This document shows, one piece after another, positions 39,415-51,015 of a stretch of DNA of 64,000 nucleotides. A model generated the notes under the pieces. It saw only the letters and a list, made by a program, of their open reading frames with translations. It was not told where the DNA came from and did not search any database. Numbering within the stretch: position 1 is the first letter of the stretch; every line of letters begins with the position of its first letter. Origin of the DNA: Aphelocoma coerulescens (taxonomy: Eukaryota > Chordata > Aves > Passeriformes > Corvidae); NCBI RefSeq assembly GCF_041296385.1, contig NW_027183620.1, positions 1 through 64,000 of the forward strand, in the 5' to 3' direction. Both the position numbers and the translations under genes were made by a program.

Positions 39415-40920
39415 TGTGTTTAATGTGTGCTTGCTGGTTTTACCCGCATGTGATGAACCCTGAGTTTGATTCCTTCTACCTTGAGTGCAGGGTAGGTTAC
39501 CAGGAGGACTTGAGATGGTCCCTTCCACTTTGGCTGGATTGTTCCAAAATTCCAGGTTCTGATGTACACCGCATCTCCTGGTTGGAAAGGATGTACAGGC
39601 GAGTCCAGCCCCAATGATCTGTTGAGAACCATGCACCTTTTAAGGCTTACAAGAGTTAGTCCCAGTGCTATTAAATATTCATTGCAGCAAAACTTCTGAG
39701 ACTTCCCTTGTCTTGTTGGTGCCACATGGGAAAGCTTCTGGCCATCCAGAAAAAGGATCCACCAATACCAAAATGTGCCAGTCCCCCTTCTGTCTGGGCA
39801 GTTCTGCAAAATCAGTTGGCCAAAATCACCTGGTGATTCCCATGTAACGAGCCCTGGAGGCAGCCTTCTTCCTTCAAAACCAATCCCATCTTTCTCAACA
39901 ACTGATCTATTATTTTTTGCCATTTTTGTGCTTACTAGATGCCTTTGTAAACTGGCCACCATATTCTCCATTTCCTAATGTGTTTCCTGATGTTTTAGTT
40001 CCATTATACATTAATTGTGGAGCTCCAATTACCTGCCCACACGGGGTTACCAATCACCTGCTGGGATTTTCCGTAGCTGCTGCTGATGGGGCTGACTGCC
40101 TGTCCTGATCACTGGAATCTGGCTTTTGTTGCAGAACATTCAAGTTTTTGCTAGGTATTAGTGCAAGGAGAGCTTTTTCAGCACCCTCTTGAGCTGTTTG
40201 GTCAGCCAATGGAGTCCCTGGATTAACTGGGGAGTCTCCAAACCCATGGGCTTTACAAGGGCATCAGGGCCACTTCTTTTGGTTTTGGCACACTCTGCAG
40301 TAGGTGACTGATTTCTTTTTGTACTCACTGGAGACCTCTGTGCCCTTTCCTTCCATGTGGCTCCCTGGGCGTCTATTATTCCAAACCCAGAGTTCAAATC
40401 AGTCCATATGTTCACCTTTTTTCCTTCAGTGATTTCTAGGAAAGGTCATTCATTCTGCTTTTTGTGCTGATGTGTTCAAAGCTAAAGCCTGGGCTTCTAT
40501 GACCTGGGTTGAGGTTCCCACTGCACACCCAGCTGCCCGTTTTCCATCCGTACCATGCTGCTCCCACCAGGGTGCAGGTCCAGTGCTGGCTCCTGGATGG
40601 GATTGCTCTCGAGGTCCCAGAGTCTGCCAGAACACACTTGTTCCATGGATCCCAGGCAGCCATAGCACAAAGATTCCAACCCTTCTCTTAGAAGGGACTC
40701 GAACACTTCCCTGTTCCAACCTTGGGTACCTTGAACCAAACCCTGCAAAGCTTTTGCTGCACCTTACAGGCAGGTCAACAGTTTACACTGGGAAAGGAAA
40801 AGGTGCCTTTATCTTACCAGGGGTCTTTCTCTGATTTCCTTTGGAGCAGGGATCAAGGGTTCTTCCCAGAATCCTTCAGTGCTGCCTGCAGGTCCTGCCA
40901 TCCCTCAGATCTGTTGAAAT
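39415..40920 (-). pseudogene. endogenous retrovirus pol remnant (RNase H and integrase)
   Basis: In minus-strand order, 40750-40380 carries RNase H-like pieces (LNTSAQKAE, NIWTD.NSGFGIIDAQGA). Then 39970-39420 carries integrase-like pieces: a broken core around GDFGQL and LFLDGQKL, and a C-terminal domain with PGDAVYIRTW and KGPSQVLLVTYPALKV. This is the gammaretrovirus-type arrangement. Protease and most of reverse transcriptase are gone: upstream the sequence gives way to minisatellite at about 40930. Multiple frameshifts separate the pieces, so it is inactive. Confidence 0.75.
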
Positions 40921-40929
40921 TCAAGAGGA

Positions 40930-41320
40930 TGAGGCCACGGGGTGTCCCAATGGTGCCTTGGTTCCATGGGCCCCACAGTGTAACCATGGTGTCCTTGGTT
41001 CTGCAGTGTCACAATGGACCCTTCATTCCATGAGGCCCCACAGTGTGGCAATGGTCCCTTGAGTCCATGAGGCCCCACAAGGTCACAATGGTCCCTTGGT
41101 TCCATGGCCCCGCACTCTCACAATGCTCTCCTTGGCTGCACAAGGTCCCGTAGTGGCACAAGGGTCTCCTTGGTGCAGAGACCAGGGCAGAAGGGTTCCA
41201 CAAGGCCCCAGAGTGTCACAAGGATCTCCTTGGATCTACAGTGTCAGAACTGACCCTTGGTTACACGAGATCCTCCTGTGTCCCAAGGGCTCGTTGGTTC
41301 CACAGGGCCTGATTCTCTAA
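40930..41320. repeat. minisatellite (CCCTTGGTTCCATGAGGCCCCACAGTGTCACAATGG family)
   Basis: Seven to eight imperfect units of about 40-50 bp. It truncates the retroviral pol relic on its left. The unit resembles GTGACACTGTGGGGCC and GGAACC..GGGGCCACAGTGAC inside the 42-64 kb array. Confidence 0.7.
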
Positions 41321-42010
41321 CACTTCAGAGATGGTGTAGGACAGTTTCTATTTTCCCGCAGTTTGGTGACGAAAGGAGCACGCTGGGCAGAGCACGGAGA
41401 TGCTGCTGCTGTCTGCTCAGGGGAAAGGGTCCAACAAGGCTGAGGGGCTGGGAGGCTGCTGGAAGGGCCGTGCCCCACATGGTACAGCTTTCCTGGGAGG
41501 CAGGGAACAGCAGGAGAGACACGCACTGCCCCACAGAGCAGCTGGGCAGGGGGACACTGGGCATGAGGAGGAGGAAATGTCCCTCCCAGGGCAGCGTGGG
41601 GGCAGAAGCACCCAGAGGGAGGATGAGCTCAGGGCATGTGTGTGTGCCCAAGGCACAGAGGGTGAGGCTGGGCACAGCTCAGGCCAGGGCTGGAGGTGGC
41701 AGGGCAGAGCTGGTGGTGGGGCAGTGAGATGGGAGTGTGCAGCCTGCAGGGACACAGCAGCAGCGGTGGGACAGCGCAGGACAAGCTGTGCTGGACATGG
41801 CCAAGGGCCCTGGCAGGGCTGGCAGTGTCCAGGAGAAGCCAAGACTTGGTGCCCAGGGTCATGGCAGCGTATCTTCCACCAAGGGCTTAGAGGACACACC
41901 TTGTCCTCAGGCCCTGGGGCCTCCTGGGAATAGCCCCAGAAAGTCTGGGCACTGTCAGCCCCCTGTCCTGCCCTCAGCATTCCCCCACATCCCAGCAGCC
42001 TCATTTGGGA
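41321..42010. other. left flank of the macrosatellite, with inverted repeat at 41555-41735
   Basis: 41555-41735 is the inverted partner of 25440-25625. The remainder is unassigned. The array homology begins abruptly at about 42009 (AATGGCTCTGCTCCAGG), where this flank (CCTCATTTGGG) departs from the internal unit-to-unit junction (CTTCCTTTGGC). Confidence 0.55.
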
Positions 42011-42208
42011 ATGGCTCTGCTCCAGGATGGCATGCTGCAGAGAATGCAGGTAGATTTTGTGCTCACTCCTGGCATGCAGCTGGACAATAAAGCCTGATCC
42101 AGCCCCCCCTCAGCATATGTCCGGCTCTGGCATTGGGGCGGGGCAACTTTGGGAGCAGCCCCAGCCCTGCTCCTGCTCCCGGCTGGGCACCCAGCTGCTG
42201 GGACACAG

Positions 42209-42865
42209 GTGTGTCCTGATGCCACCGTCTACTCCTTTGAGAAGGGGAGGACAGAGTGCATCAGGGAGTTTGGTGTGGCTTACATGCGGCAAGGAGAAGG
42301 TGCAGCCCCAAACTGGCTTTCACTTCTAGAACCTTTTGCTATTGCGGGAGCAGCTGCTGGAGCTTTTCAACCGAGCTGCAAGAGTGAAAAGTGTGATGGC
42401 ATGTCTATCTGAGAAGGAAGGTTCGGTGCCGCAGCCTGTTGTGCACAATTTATATGCTGATAAGAGAAGGGGGTGCTTTTGGAACGTTTTCCTTCCTGAC
42501 ACTTCTGTCTCTGTGAGCTTTAGCTGCTTGGACTCAGGGATACCGAAGGTATGTGAAAGTGACTGGGATGCGAGAATCATGTTGCACAGGGAACAGGGAA
42601 GGTCAGCAAATGTTTCCTGTCCTGGCACATCTCTCAGTCTGAACTGCAGCTGCAGATGCTTCACTTCCGCCAAGGACTCTGCCACCTTGAGAGAAGGATG
42701 CGCTCTATGGAGTTGAGAAAGAAAGTGCGTCTCACTAGCTTCTTTCCTCTACTTCATAGACAGCAAAGGGGCTATGAAAGGCAGCACTGGCTTTTTGTTC
42801 TAGGACTTCTTCTTTACAAGCAGCTGCTGGATGTTTGGAAGGGGGTTTGGGATATGCAAAAATGA
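42209..42865 (+). other. exon-like cassette of an unidentified gene in each macrosatellite unit
   Basis: In unit 1, four segments look like exons. 42209-42299 follows CACAG and gives CPDATVYSFEKGRTECIREF before GTGCAG. 42330-42548 follows TTTCACTTCTAG and gives LLLREQLLELFNRAARVKSV, ending AAG|GTATGT after exactly 73 codons. 42638-42724 follows ATCTCTCAG and gives SELQLQMLHFRQGLCHLERR, ending AAA|GTGCGT after 29 codons. About 42804-42865 follows TTTTTGTTCTAG and gives LLLYKQLLDVWKGVWDMQK, then stop. Segments two and three join in phase and look like amphipathic helix or coiled coil. Phases at the first and last joins do not agree, so it may be a decayed gene. I do not recognise the family. 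Confidence 0.35.
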
Positions 42866-43654
42866 GAGGCTAAGATGGTAAGAGGGTAAGATGGAAGTCA
42901 TCTGGCAAAAGCAGAGCTCACAAAAGGGCCAGCTGAGAAAGCTCTTGCTGCCTACAACTTCAACTGCACCCCTCAAAGCAGCAGCACACACGCTGCTCTC
43001 GGCACTTTCCTTCTCAGCTCTACGCACCATCCTAAGCCTTGCCTCTCCCACACTCAGGATCCAAAGACAACGGCACCAGGGACTGCTCACACACTAAAGG
43101 CACCAGGACAAAAGGCTCACCAGCTTGGCCTTTGCATTCCCGCTGACAGCTCCACAGCTTGAACCCAGAGAACTGCCTGCTGCCAACAGCCTTTCCAATC
43201 ACTCTGAGCACCTCATGACAAGGAGCTGCAGCGTGTGGGGAATGAATCTCCAGCAGCCTCCTGCCCCAGGCTGTCCCCCGGGAGCAGCCCTGCTCCAGGC
43301 CGTGACTGCCACCTGCACAGCCAAAGGACCCAGAGCCGGTGTTACACACCACGGCTGTGCCTGGCACAGAGACACCAGTGGCCACAAAAGTGGCCATGGC
43401 ACTGTCCACACACAGTCCCTGCTGCTGCTCCCCCAGCCGCTGGCACCAACTCCCAGCCACCCACTCCTAAAGCCACGGGGCCCACTGGGACACTGCGGGG
43501 GCTCGTGGAAGCCAGCGGCCATTGTGACACAGCGGGGCTGCACAGAGCCCACGGTGCTTTGTGACCCGTGGCTCCCAGGAGAGCCTTTGTGATGCTGGGG
43601 AACTACAAGGAAGCCTGGCTCCTCTGTGACACCACCACAGAAGCTCAGGGGAGC

Positions 43655-44050
43655 CCTGGAGACCGTGCTGATGCTATTGAACCTGATGCAACCCTGCCTC
43701 CTCTGTGACACCACAGAAGCTCTTGGAGCCCTGGAGACCGTGGTGATGCTATGGAACCTGATGCAACCCTGCCTCCTCTGTGACACCACAGAACCTCTGG
43801 GAGCCCTGGAGACCGTGCTGATGCTATGGAACCTGATGCAACCCTGCCTCCACTGTGACACCACAGAAGCTCAGGGAGCCCTGGAGACTGTGGTGATGCT
43901 ATGGAACCTGATGCAACCCTGCCTCCACTGTGACACCACAGAACCTCTGGGAGCCCTGGAGACCGTGCTGATGCTATGGAACCTGATGCAACCCTGCCTC
44001 CACTGTGACACCACAGAAGCTCGGGGAGCTCTGCAGACCGTGGGGATGCT
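43655..44050 (+). repeat. nested 75-bp minisatellite (unit 1 example)
   Basis: Tandem 75-bp repeats (CTGGAGACCGTGCTGATGC, TATGGAACCTGATGCAACCC, TGCCTCCACTGTGACACC, ACAGAAGCTCAGGGAGCC) occur in every macrosatellite unit: five in units 1, 3, 4, 5, 7 and 8 and four in units 2, 6 and 9. Because 75 is a multiple of three, open frames on both strands pass through unbroken whatever the copy number. Related short blocks follow at about 44085-44140. Confidence 0.95.
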
Positions 44051-44286
44051 GGCGAAGCTGATGGAACCCTGGGCACCACAGTGACGCTATGGAACCTGGT
44101 GGAACCGAGGGGCCACAGTGACACTGTGGGGCCTTTTGGAAGCAACAGGACCCTGGTGGGAAGCCACGGGATGATTAATCCTGCACGAACCTGCTCCAGG
44201 TGGGCTCCTCTCTCCCGGCTTCCACAGGTGCTGCTAGGATCCCACTCCGGCACTGGCTTGGCACGGGCTCACGGCTTCCTTTGGCA

Positions 44287-46479
44287 ATGGCTCTGCTCCA
44301 GGATGGCATGCTGCAGAGAATGCAGGTAGATTTTGTGCTCACTCCTGGCATGCAGCTGGACAATAAAGCCTGATCCAGCCCCCCCTCAGCATATGTCCGG
44401 CTCTGGCATTGGGGCGGGGCAACTTTGGGAGCAGCCCCAGCCCTGCTCCTGCTCCCGGCTGGGCACCCAGCTGCTGGGACACAGGTGTGTCCTGATGCCA
44501 CCGTCTACTCCTTTGAGAAGGGGAGGACAGAGTGCATCAGGGAGTTTGGTGTGGCTTACATGCGGCAAGGAGAAGGTGCAGCCCCAAACTGGCTTTCACT
44601 TCTAGAACCTTTTGCTATTGCGGGAGCAGCTGCTGGAGCTTTTCAACCGAGCTGCAAGAGTGAAAAGTGTGATGGCATGTCTATCTGAGAAGGAAGGTTC
44701 GGTGCTGCAGCCTGTTGTGCACAATTTATATGCTGATAAGAGAAGGGGGTGCTTTTGGAACGTTTTCCTTCCTGACACTTCTGTCTCTGTGAGCTTTAGC
44801 TGCTTGGACTCAGGGATACCGAAGGTATGTGAAAGTGACTGGGATGCGAGAATCATGTTGCACAGGGAACAGGGAAGGTCAGCAAATGTTTCCTGTCCTG
44901 GCACATCTCTCAGTCTGAACTGCAGCTGCAGATGCTTCACTTCCGCCAAGGACTCTGCCACCTTGAGAGAAGGATGCGCTCTATGGAGTTGAGAAAGAAA
45001 GTGCGTCTCACTAGCTTCTTTCCTCTACTTCATAGACAGCAAAGGGGCTATGAAAGGCAGCACTGGCTTTTTGTTCTAGGACTTCTTCTTTACAAGCAGC
45101 TGCTGGATGTTTGGAAGGGGGTTTGGGATATGCAAAAATGAGAGGCTAAGATGGTAAGAGGGTAAGATGGAAGTCATCTGGCAAAAGCAGAGCTCACAAA
45201 AGGGCCAGCTGAGAAAGCTCTTGCTGCCTACAACTTCAACTGCACCCCTCAAAGCAGCAGCACACATGCTGCTCTCGGCACTTTCCTTCTCAGCTCTACG
45301 CACCATCCTAAGCCTTGCCTCTCCCACACTCAGGATCCAAAGACAACGGCACCAGGGACTGCTCACACACTAAAGGCACCAGGACAAAAGGCTCACCAGC
45401 TTGGCCTTTGCATTCCCGCTGACAGCTCCACAGCTTGAACCCAGAGAACTGCCTGCTGCCAACAGCCTTTCCAATCACTCTGAGCACCTCATGACAAGGA
45501 GTGTGGGGAATGAATCTCCAGCAGCCTCCTGCCCCAGGCTGTCCCCCGGGAGCAGCCCTGCTCCAGGCCGTGACTGCCACCTGCACAGCCAAAGGACCCA
45601 GAGCCGGTGTTACACACCACGGCTGTGCCTGGCACAGAGACACCAGTGGCCACACAAGTGGCCATGGCACTGTCCACACACAGTCCCTGCTGCTGCTCCC
45701 CCAGCCGCTGGCACCAACTCCCAGCCACCCACTCCTAAAGCCACGGGGCCCACTGGGACACTGCGGGGGCTCGTGGAAGCCAGCGGCCATTGTGACACAG
45801 CGGGGCTGCACAGAGCCCACGGTGCTTTGTGACCCGTGGCTCCCAGGAGAGCCTTTGTGATGCTGGGGAACTACAAGGAAGCCTGGCTCCTCTGTGACAC
45901 CACCACAGAAGCTCAGGGGAGCCCTGGAGACCGTGCTGATGCTATGGAACCTGATGCAACCCTGCCTCCTCTGTGACACCACAGAAGCTCTTGGAGCCCT
46001 GGAGACCGTGCTGATGCTATGGAACCTGATGCAACCCTGCCTCCACTGTGACACCACAGAAGCTCAGGGAGCCCTGGAGACTGTGGTGATGCTATGGAAC
46101 CTGATGCAACCCTGCCTCCACTGTGACACCACAGAACCTCTGGGAGCCCTGGAGACCGTGCTGATGCTATGGAACCTGATGCAACCCTGCCTCCACTGTG
46201 ACACCACAGAAGCTCGGGGAGCTCTGCAGACCGTGGGGATGCTGGCGAAGCTGATGGAACCCTGGGCACCACAGTGACGCTATGGAACCTGGTGGAACCG
46301 AGGGGCCACAGTGACACTGTGGGGCCTTTTGGAAGCAACAGGACCCTGGTGGGAAGCCACGGGATGATTAATCCTGCACGAACCTGCTCCAGGTGGGCTC
46401 CTCTCTCCCGGCTTCCACAGGTGCTGCTAGGATCCCACTCCGGCACTGGCTTGGCACGGGCTCACGGCTTCCTTTGGCA
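44287..46479 (+). repeat. macrosatellite unit 2 (2193 bp)
   Basis: Four nested repeats. Private variants include GGTGCTGCAGCC (others GGTGCCGCAGCC) at about 44701 and CACATGCTGC at 45262. It shares GCTGATGGAACC near 46250 with unit 1 only. Confidence 0.95.
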
Positions 46480-48747
46480 ATGGCTCTGCTCCAGGATGGC
46501 ATGCTGCAGAGAATGCAGGTAGATTTTGTGCTCACTCCTGGCATGCAGCTGGACAATAAAGCCTGATCCAGCCCCCCCTCAGCATATGTCCGGCTCTGGC
46601 ATTGGGGCGGGGCAACTTTGGGAGCAGCCCCAGCCCTGCTCCTGCTCCCGGCTGGGCACCCAGCTGCTGGGACACAGGTGTGTCCTGATGCCACCGTCTA
46701 CTCCTTTGAGAAGGGGAGGACAGAGTGCATCAGGGAGTTTGGTGTGGCTTACATGCGGCAAGGAGAAGGTGCAGCCCCAAACTGGCTTTCACTTCTAGAA
46801 CCTTTTGCTATTGCGGGAGCAGCTGCTGGAGCTTTTCAACCGAGCTGCAAGAGTGAAAAGTGTGATGGCATGTCTATCTGAGAAGGAAGGTTCGGTGCCG
46901 CAGCCTGTTGTGCACAATTTATATGCTGATAAGAGAAGGGGGTGCTTTTGGAACGTTTTCCTTCCTGACACTTCTGTCTCTGTGAGCTTTAGCTGCTTGG
47001 ACTCAGGGATACCGAAGGTATGTGAAAGTGACTGGGATGCGAGAATCATGTTGCACAGGGAACAGGGAAGGTCAGCAAATGTTTCCTGTCCTGGCACATC
47101 TCTCAGTCTGAACTGCAGCTGCAGATGCTTCACTTCCGCCAAGGACTCTGCCACCTTGAGAGAAGGATGCGCTCTATGGAGTTGAGAAAGAAAGTGCGTC
47201 TCACTAGCTTCTTTCCTCTACTTCATAGACAGCAAAGGGGCTATGAAAGGCAGCACTGGCTTTTTGTTCTAGGACTTCTTCTTTACAAGCAGCTGCTGGA
47301 TGTTTGGAAGGGGGTTTGGGATATGCAAAAATGAGAGGCTAAGATGGTAAGAGGGTAAGATGGAAGTCATCTGGCAAAAGCAGAGCTCACAAAAGGGCCA
47401 GCTGAGAAAGCTCTTGCTGCCTACAACTTCAACTGCACCCCTCAAAGCAGCAGCACACACGCTGCTCTCGGCACTTTCCTTCTCAGCTCTACGCACCATC
47501 CTAAGCCTTGCCTCTCCCACACTCAGGATCCAAAGACAACGGCACCAGGGACTGCTCACACACTAAAGGCACCAGGACAAAAGGCTCACCAGCTTGGCCT
47601 TTGCATTCCCGCTGACAGCTCCACAGCTTGAACCCAGAGAACTGCCTGCTGCCAACAGCCTTTCCAATCACTCTGAGCACCTCATGACAAGGAGTGTGGG
47701 GAATTAATCTCCAGCAGCCTCCTGCCCCAGGCTGTCCCCCGGGAGCAGCCCTGCTCCAGGCCGTGACTGCCACCTGCACAGCCAAAGGACCCAGAGCCGG
47801 TGTTACACACCACGGCTGTGCCTGGCACAGAGACACCAGTGGCCACACAAGTGGCCATGGCACTGTCCACACACAGTCCCTGCTGCTGCTCCCCCAGCCG
47901 CTGGCACCAACTCCCAGCCACCCACTCCTAAAGCCACGGGGCCCACTGGGACACTGCGGGGGCTCGTGGAAGCCAGCGGCCATTGTGACACAGCGGGGCT
48001 GCACAGAGCCCACGGTGCTTTGTGACCCGTGGCTCCCAGGAGAGCCTTTGTGATGCTGGGGAACTACAAGGAAGCCTGGCTCCTCTGTGACACCACCACA
48101 GAAGCTCAGGGGAGCCCTGGAGACCGTGCTGATGCTATTGAACCTGATGCAACCCTGCCTCCTCTGTGACAACACAGAAGCTCTTGGAGCCCTGGAGACC
48201 GTGCTGATGCTATGGAACCTGATGCAACCCTGCCTCCTCTGTGACACCACAGAACCTCTGGGAGCCCTGGAGACCGTGCTGATGCTATGGAACCTGATGC
48301 AACCCTGCCTCCACTGTGACACCACAGAAGCTCAGGGAGCCCTGGAGACTGTGGTGATGCTATGGAACCTGATGCAACCCTGCCTCCACTGTGACACCAC
48401 AGAACCTCTGGGAGCCCTGGAGACCGTGCTGATGCTATGGAACCTGATGCAACCCTGCCTCCACTGTGACACCACAGAAGCTCGGGGAGCTCTGCAGACC
48501 GTGGGGATGCTGGCGAAGCTGACGGAACCCTGGGCACCACAGTGACGCTATGGAACCTGGTGGAACCGAGGGGCCACAGTGACACTGTGGGGCCTTTTGG
48601 AAGCAACAGGACCCTGGTGGGAAGCCACGGGATGATTAATCCTGCACGAACCTGCTCCAGGTGGGCTCCTCTCTCCCGGCTTCCACAGGTGCTGCTAGGA
48701 TCCCACTCCGGCACTGGCTTGGCACGGGCTCACGGCTTCCTTTGGCA
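46480..48747 (+). repeat. macrosatellite unit 3 (2268 bp)
   Basis: Five nested repeats and the TTTTGGAACG variant. It carries GGGAATTAATC at 47699, a variant found otherwise only in unit 10. Confidence 0.95.
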
Positions 48748-51015
48748 ATGGCTCTGCTCCAGGATGGCATGCTGCAGAGAATGCAGGTAGATTTTGTGCT
48801 CACTCCTGGCATGCAGCTGGACAATAAAGCCTGATCCAGCCCCCCCTCAGCATATGTCCGGCTCTGGCATTGGGGCGGGGCAACTTTGGGAGCAGCCCCA
48901 GCCCTGCTCCTGCTCCCGGCTGGGCACCCAGCTGCTGGGACACAGGTGTGTCCTGATGCCACCGTCTACTCCTTTGAGAAGGGGAGGACAGAGTGCATCA
49001 GGGAGTTTGGTGTGGCTTACATGCGGCAAGGAGAAGGTGCAGCCCCAAACTGGCTTTCACTTCTAGAACCTTTTGCTATTGCGGGAGCAGCTGCTGGAGC
49101 TTTTCAACCGAGCTGCAAGAGTGAAAAGTGTGATGGCATGTCTATCTGAGAAGGAAGGTTCGGTGCCGCAGCCTGTTGTGCACAATTTATATGCTGATAA
49201 GAGAAGGGGGTGCTTTTGGAACGTTTTCCTTCCTGACACTTCTGTCTCTGTGAGCTTTAGCTGCTTGGACTCAGGGATACCGAAGGTATGTGAAAGTGAC
49301 TGGGATGCGAGAATCATGTTGCACAGGGAACAGGGAAGGTCAGCAAATGTTTCCTGTCCTGGCACATCTCTCAGTCTGAACTGCAGCTGCAGATGCTTCA
49401 CTTCCGCCAAGGACTCTGCCACCTTGAGAGAAGGATGCGCTCTATGGAGTTGAGAAAGAAAGTGCGTCTCACTAGCTTCTTTCCTCTACTTCATAGACAG
49501 CAAAGGGGCTATGAAAGGCAGCACTGGCTTTTTGTTCTAGGACTTCTTCTTTACAAGCAGCTGCTGGATGTTTGGAAGGGGGTTTGGGATATGCAAAAAT
49601 GAGAGGCTAAGATGGTAAGAGGGTAAGATGGAAGTCATCTGGCAAAAGCAGAGCTCACAAAAGGGCCAGCTGAGAAAGCTCTTGCTGCCTACAACTTCAA
49701 CTGCACCCCTCAAAGCAGCAGCACACACGCTGCTCTCGGCACTTTCCTTCTCAGCTCTACGCACCATCCTAAGCCTTGCCTCTCCCACACTCAGGATCCA
49801 AAGACAACGGCACCAGGGACTGCTCACACACTAAAGGCACCAGGACAAAAGGCTCAGCAGCTTGGCCTTTGCATTCCCGCTGACAGCTCCACAGCTTGAA
49901 CCCAGAGAACTGCCTGCTGCCAACAGCCTTTCCAATCACTCTGAGCACCTCATGACAAGGAGTGTGGGGAATGAATCTCCAGCAGCCTCCTGCCCCAGGC
50001 TGTCCCCCGGGAGCAGCCCTGCTCCAGGCCGTGACTGCCACCTGCACAGCCAAAGGACCCAGAGCCGGTGTTACACACCACGGCTGTGCCTGGCACAGAG
50101 ACACCAGTGGCCACACAAGTGGCCATGGCACTGTCCACACACAGTCCCTGCTGCTGCTCCCCCAGCCGCTGGCACCAACTCCCAGCCACCCACTCCTAAA
50201 GCCACGGGGCCCACTGGGACACTGCGGGGGCTCGTGGAAGCCAGCGGCCATTGTGACACAGCGGGGCTGCACAGAGCCCACGGTGCTTTGTGACCCGTGG
50301 CTCCCAGGAGAGCCTTTGTGATGCTGGGGAACTACAAGGAAGCCTGGCTCCTCTGTGACACCACCACAGAAGCTCAGGGGAGCCCTGGAGACCGTGCTGA
50401 TGCTATTGAACCTGATGCAACCCTGCCTCCTCTGTGACAACACAGAAGCTCTTGGAGCCCTGGAGACCGTGCTGATGCTATGGAACCTGATGCAACCCTG
50501 CCTCCTCTGTGACACCACAGAACCTCTGGGAGCCCTGGAGACCGTGCTGATGCTATGGAACCTGATGCAACCCTGCCTCCACTGTGACACCACAGAAGCT
50601 CAGGGAGCCCTGGAGACTGTGGTGATGCTATGGAACCTGATGCAACCCTGCCTCCACTGTGACACCACAGAACCTCTGGGAGCCCTGGAGACCGTGCTGA
50701 TGCTATGGAACCTGATGCAACCCTGCCTCCACTGTGACACCACAGAAGCTCGGGGAGCTCTGCAGACCGTGGGGATGCTGGCGAAGCTGACGGAACCCTG
50801 GGCACCACAGTGACGCTATGGAACCTGGTGGAACCGAGGGGCCACAGTGACACTGTGGGGCCTTTTGGAAGCAACAGGACCCTGGTGGGAAGCCACGGGA
50901 TGATTAATCCTGCACGAACCTGCTCCAGGTGGGCTCCTCTCTCCCGGCTTCCACAGGTGCTGCTAGGATCCCACTCCGGCACTGGCTTGGCACGGGCTCA
51001 CGGCTTCCTTTGGCA
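48748..51015 (+). repeat. macrosatellite unit 4 (2268 bp)
   Basis: Five nested repeats and TTTTGGAACG. It carries GGCTCAGCAGC at 49852 (others CTCACCAGC), shared only with unit 9. Confidence 0.95.

Larger units (their letters stand above)
42011..44286 (+). repeat. macrosatellite unit 1 (2276 bp)
   Basis: Left-edge unit with five nested 75-bp repeats. It alone carries the 8-bp CTGCAGCG insertion near 43227 and CACAAAAGTGG instead of CACACAAGTGG near 43385. It has the TTTTGGAACG variant. Confidence 0.95.

Noticed and set aside
47501..48325. Long open frames (up to 274 residues on the minus strand, 152 on plus) repeated in every macrosatellite unit as candidate genes
   Set aside because: They exist because the nested repeat is a multiple of three and lacks stops on both strands. 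Overlapping frames are equally open, composition is repetitive, and no domain is recognisable.
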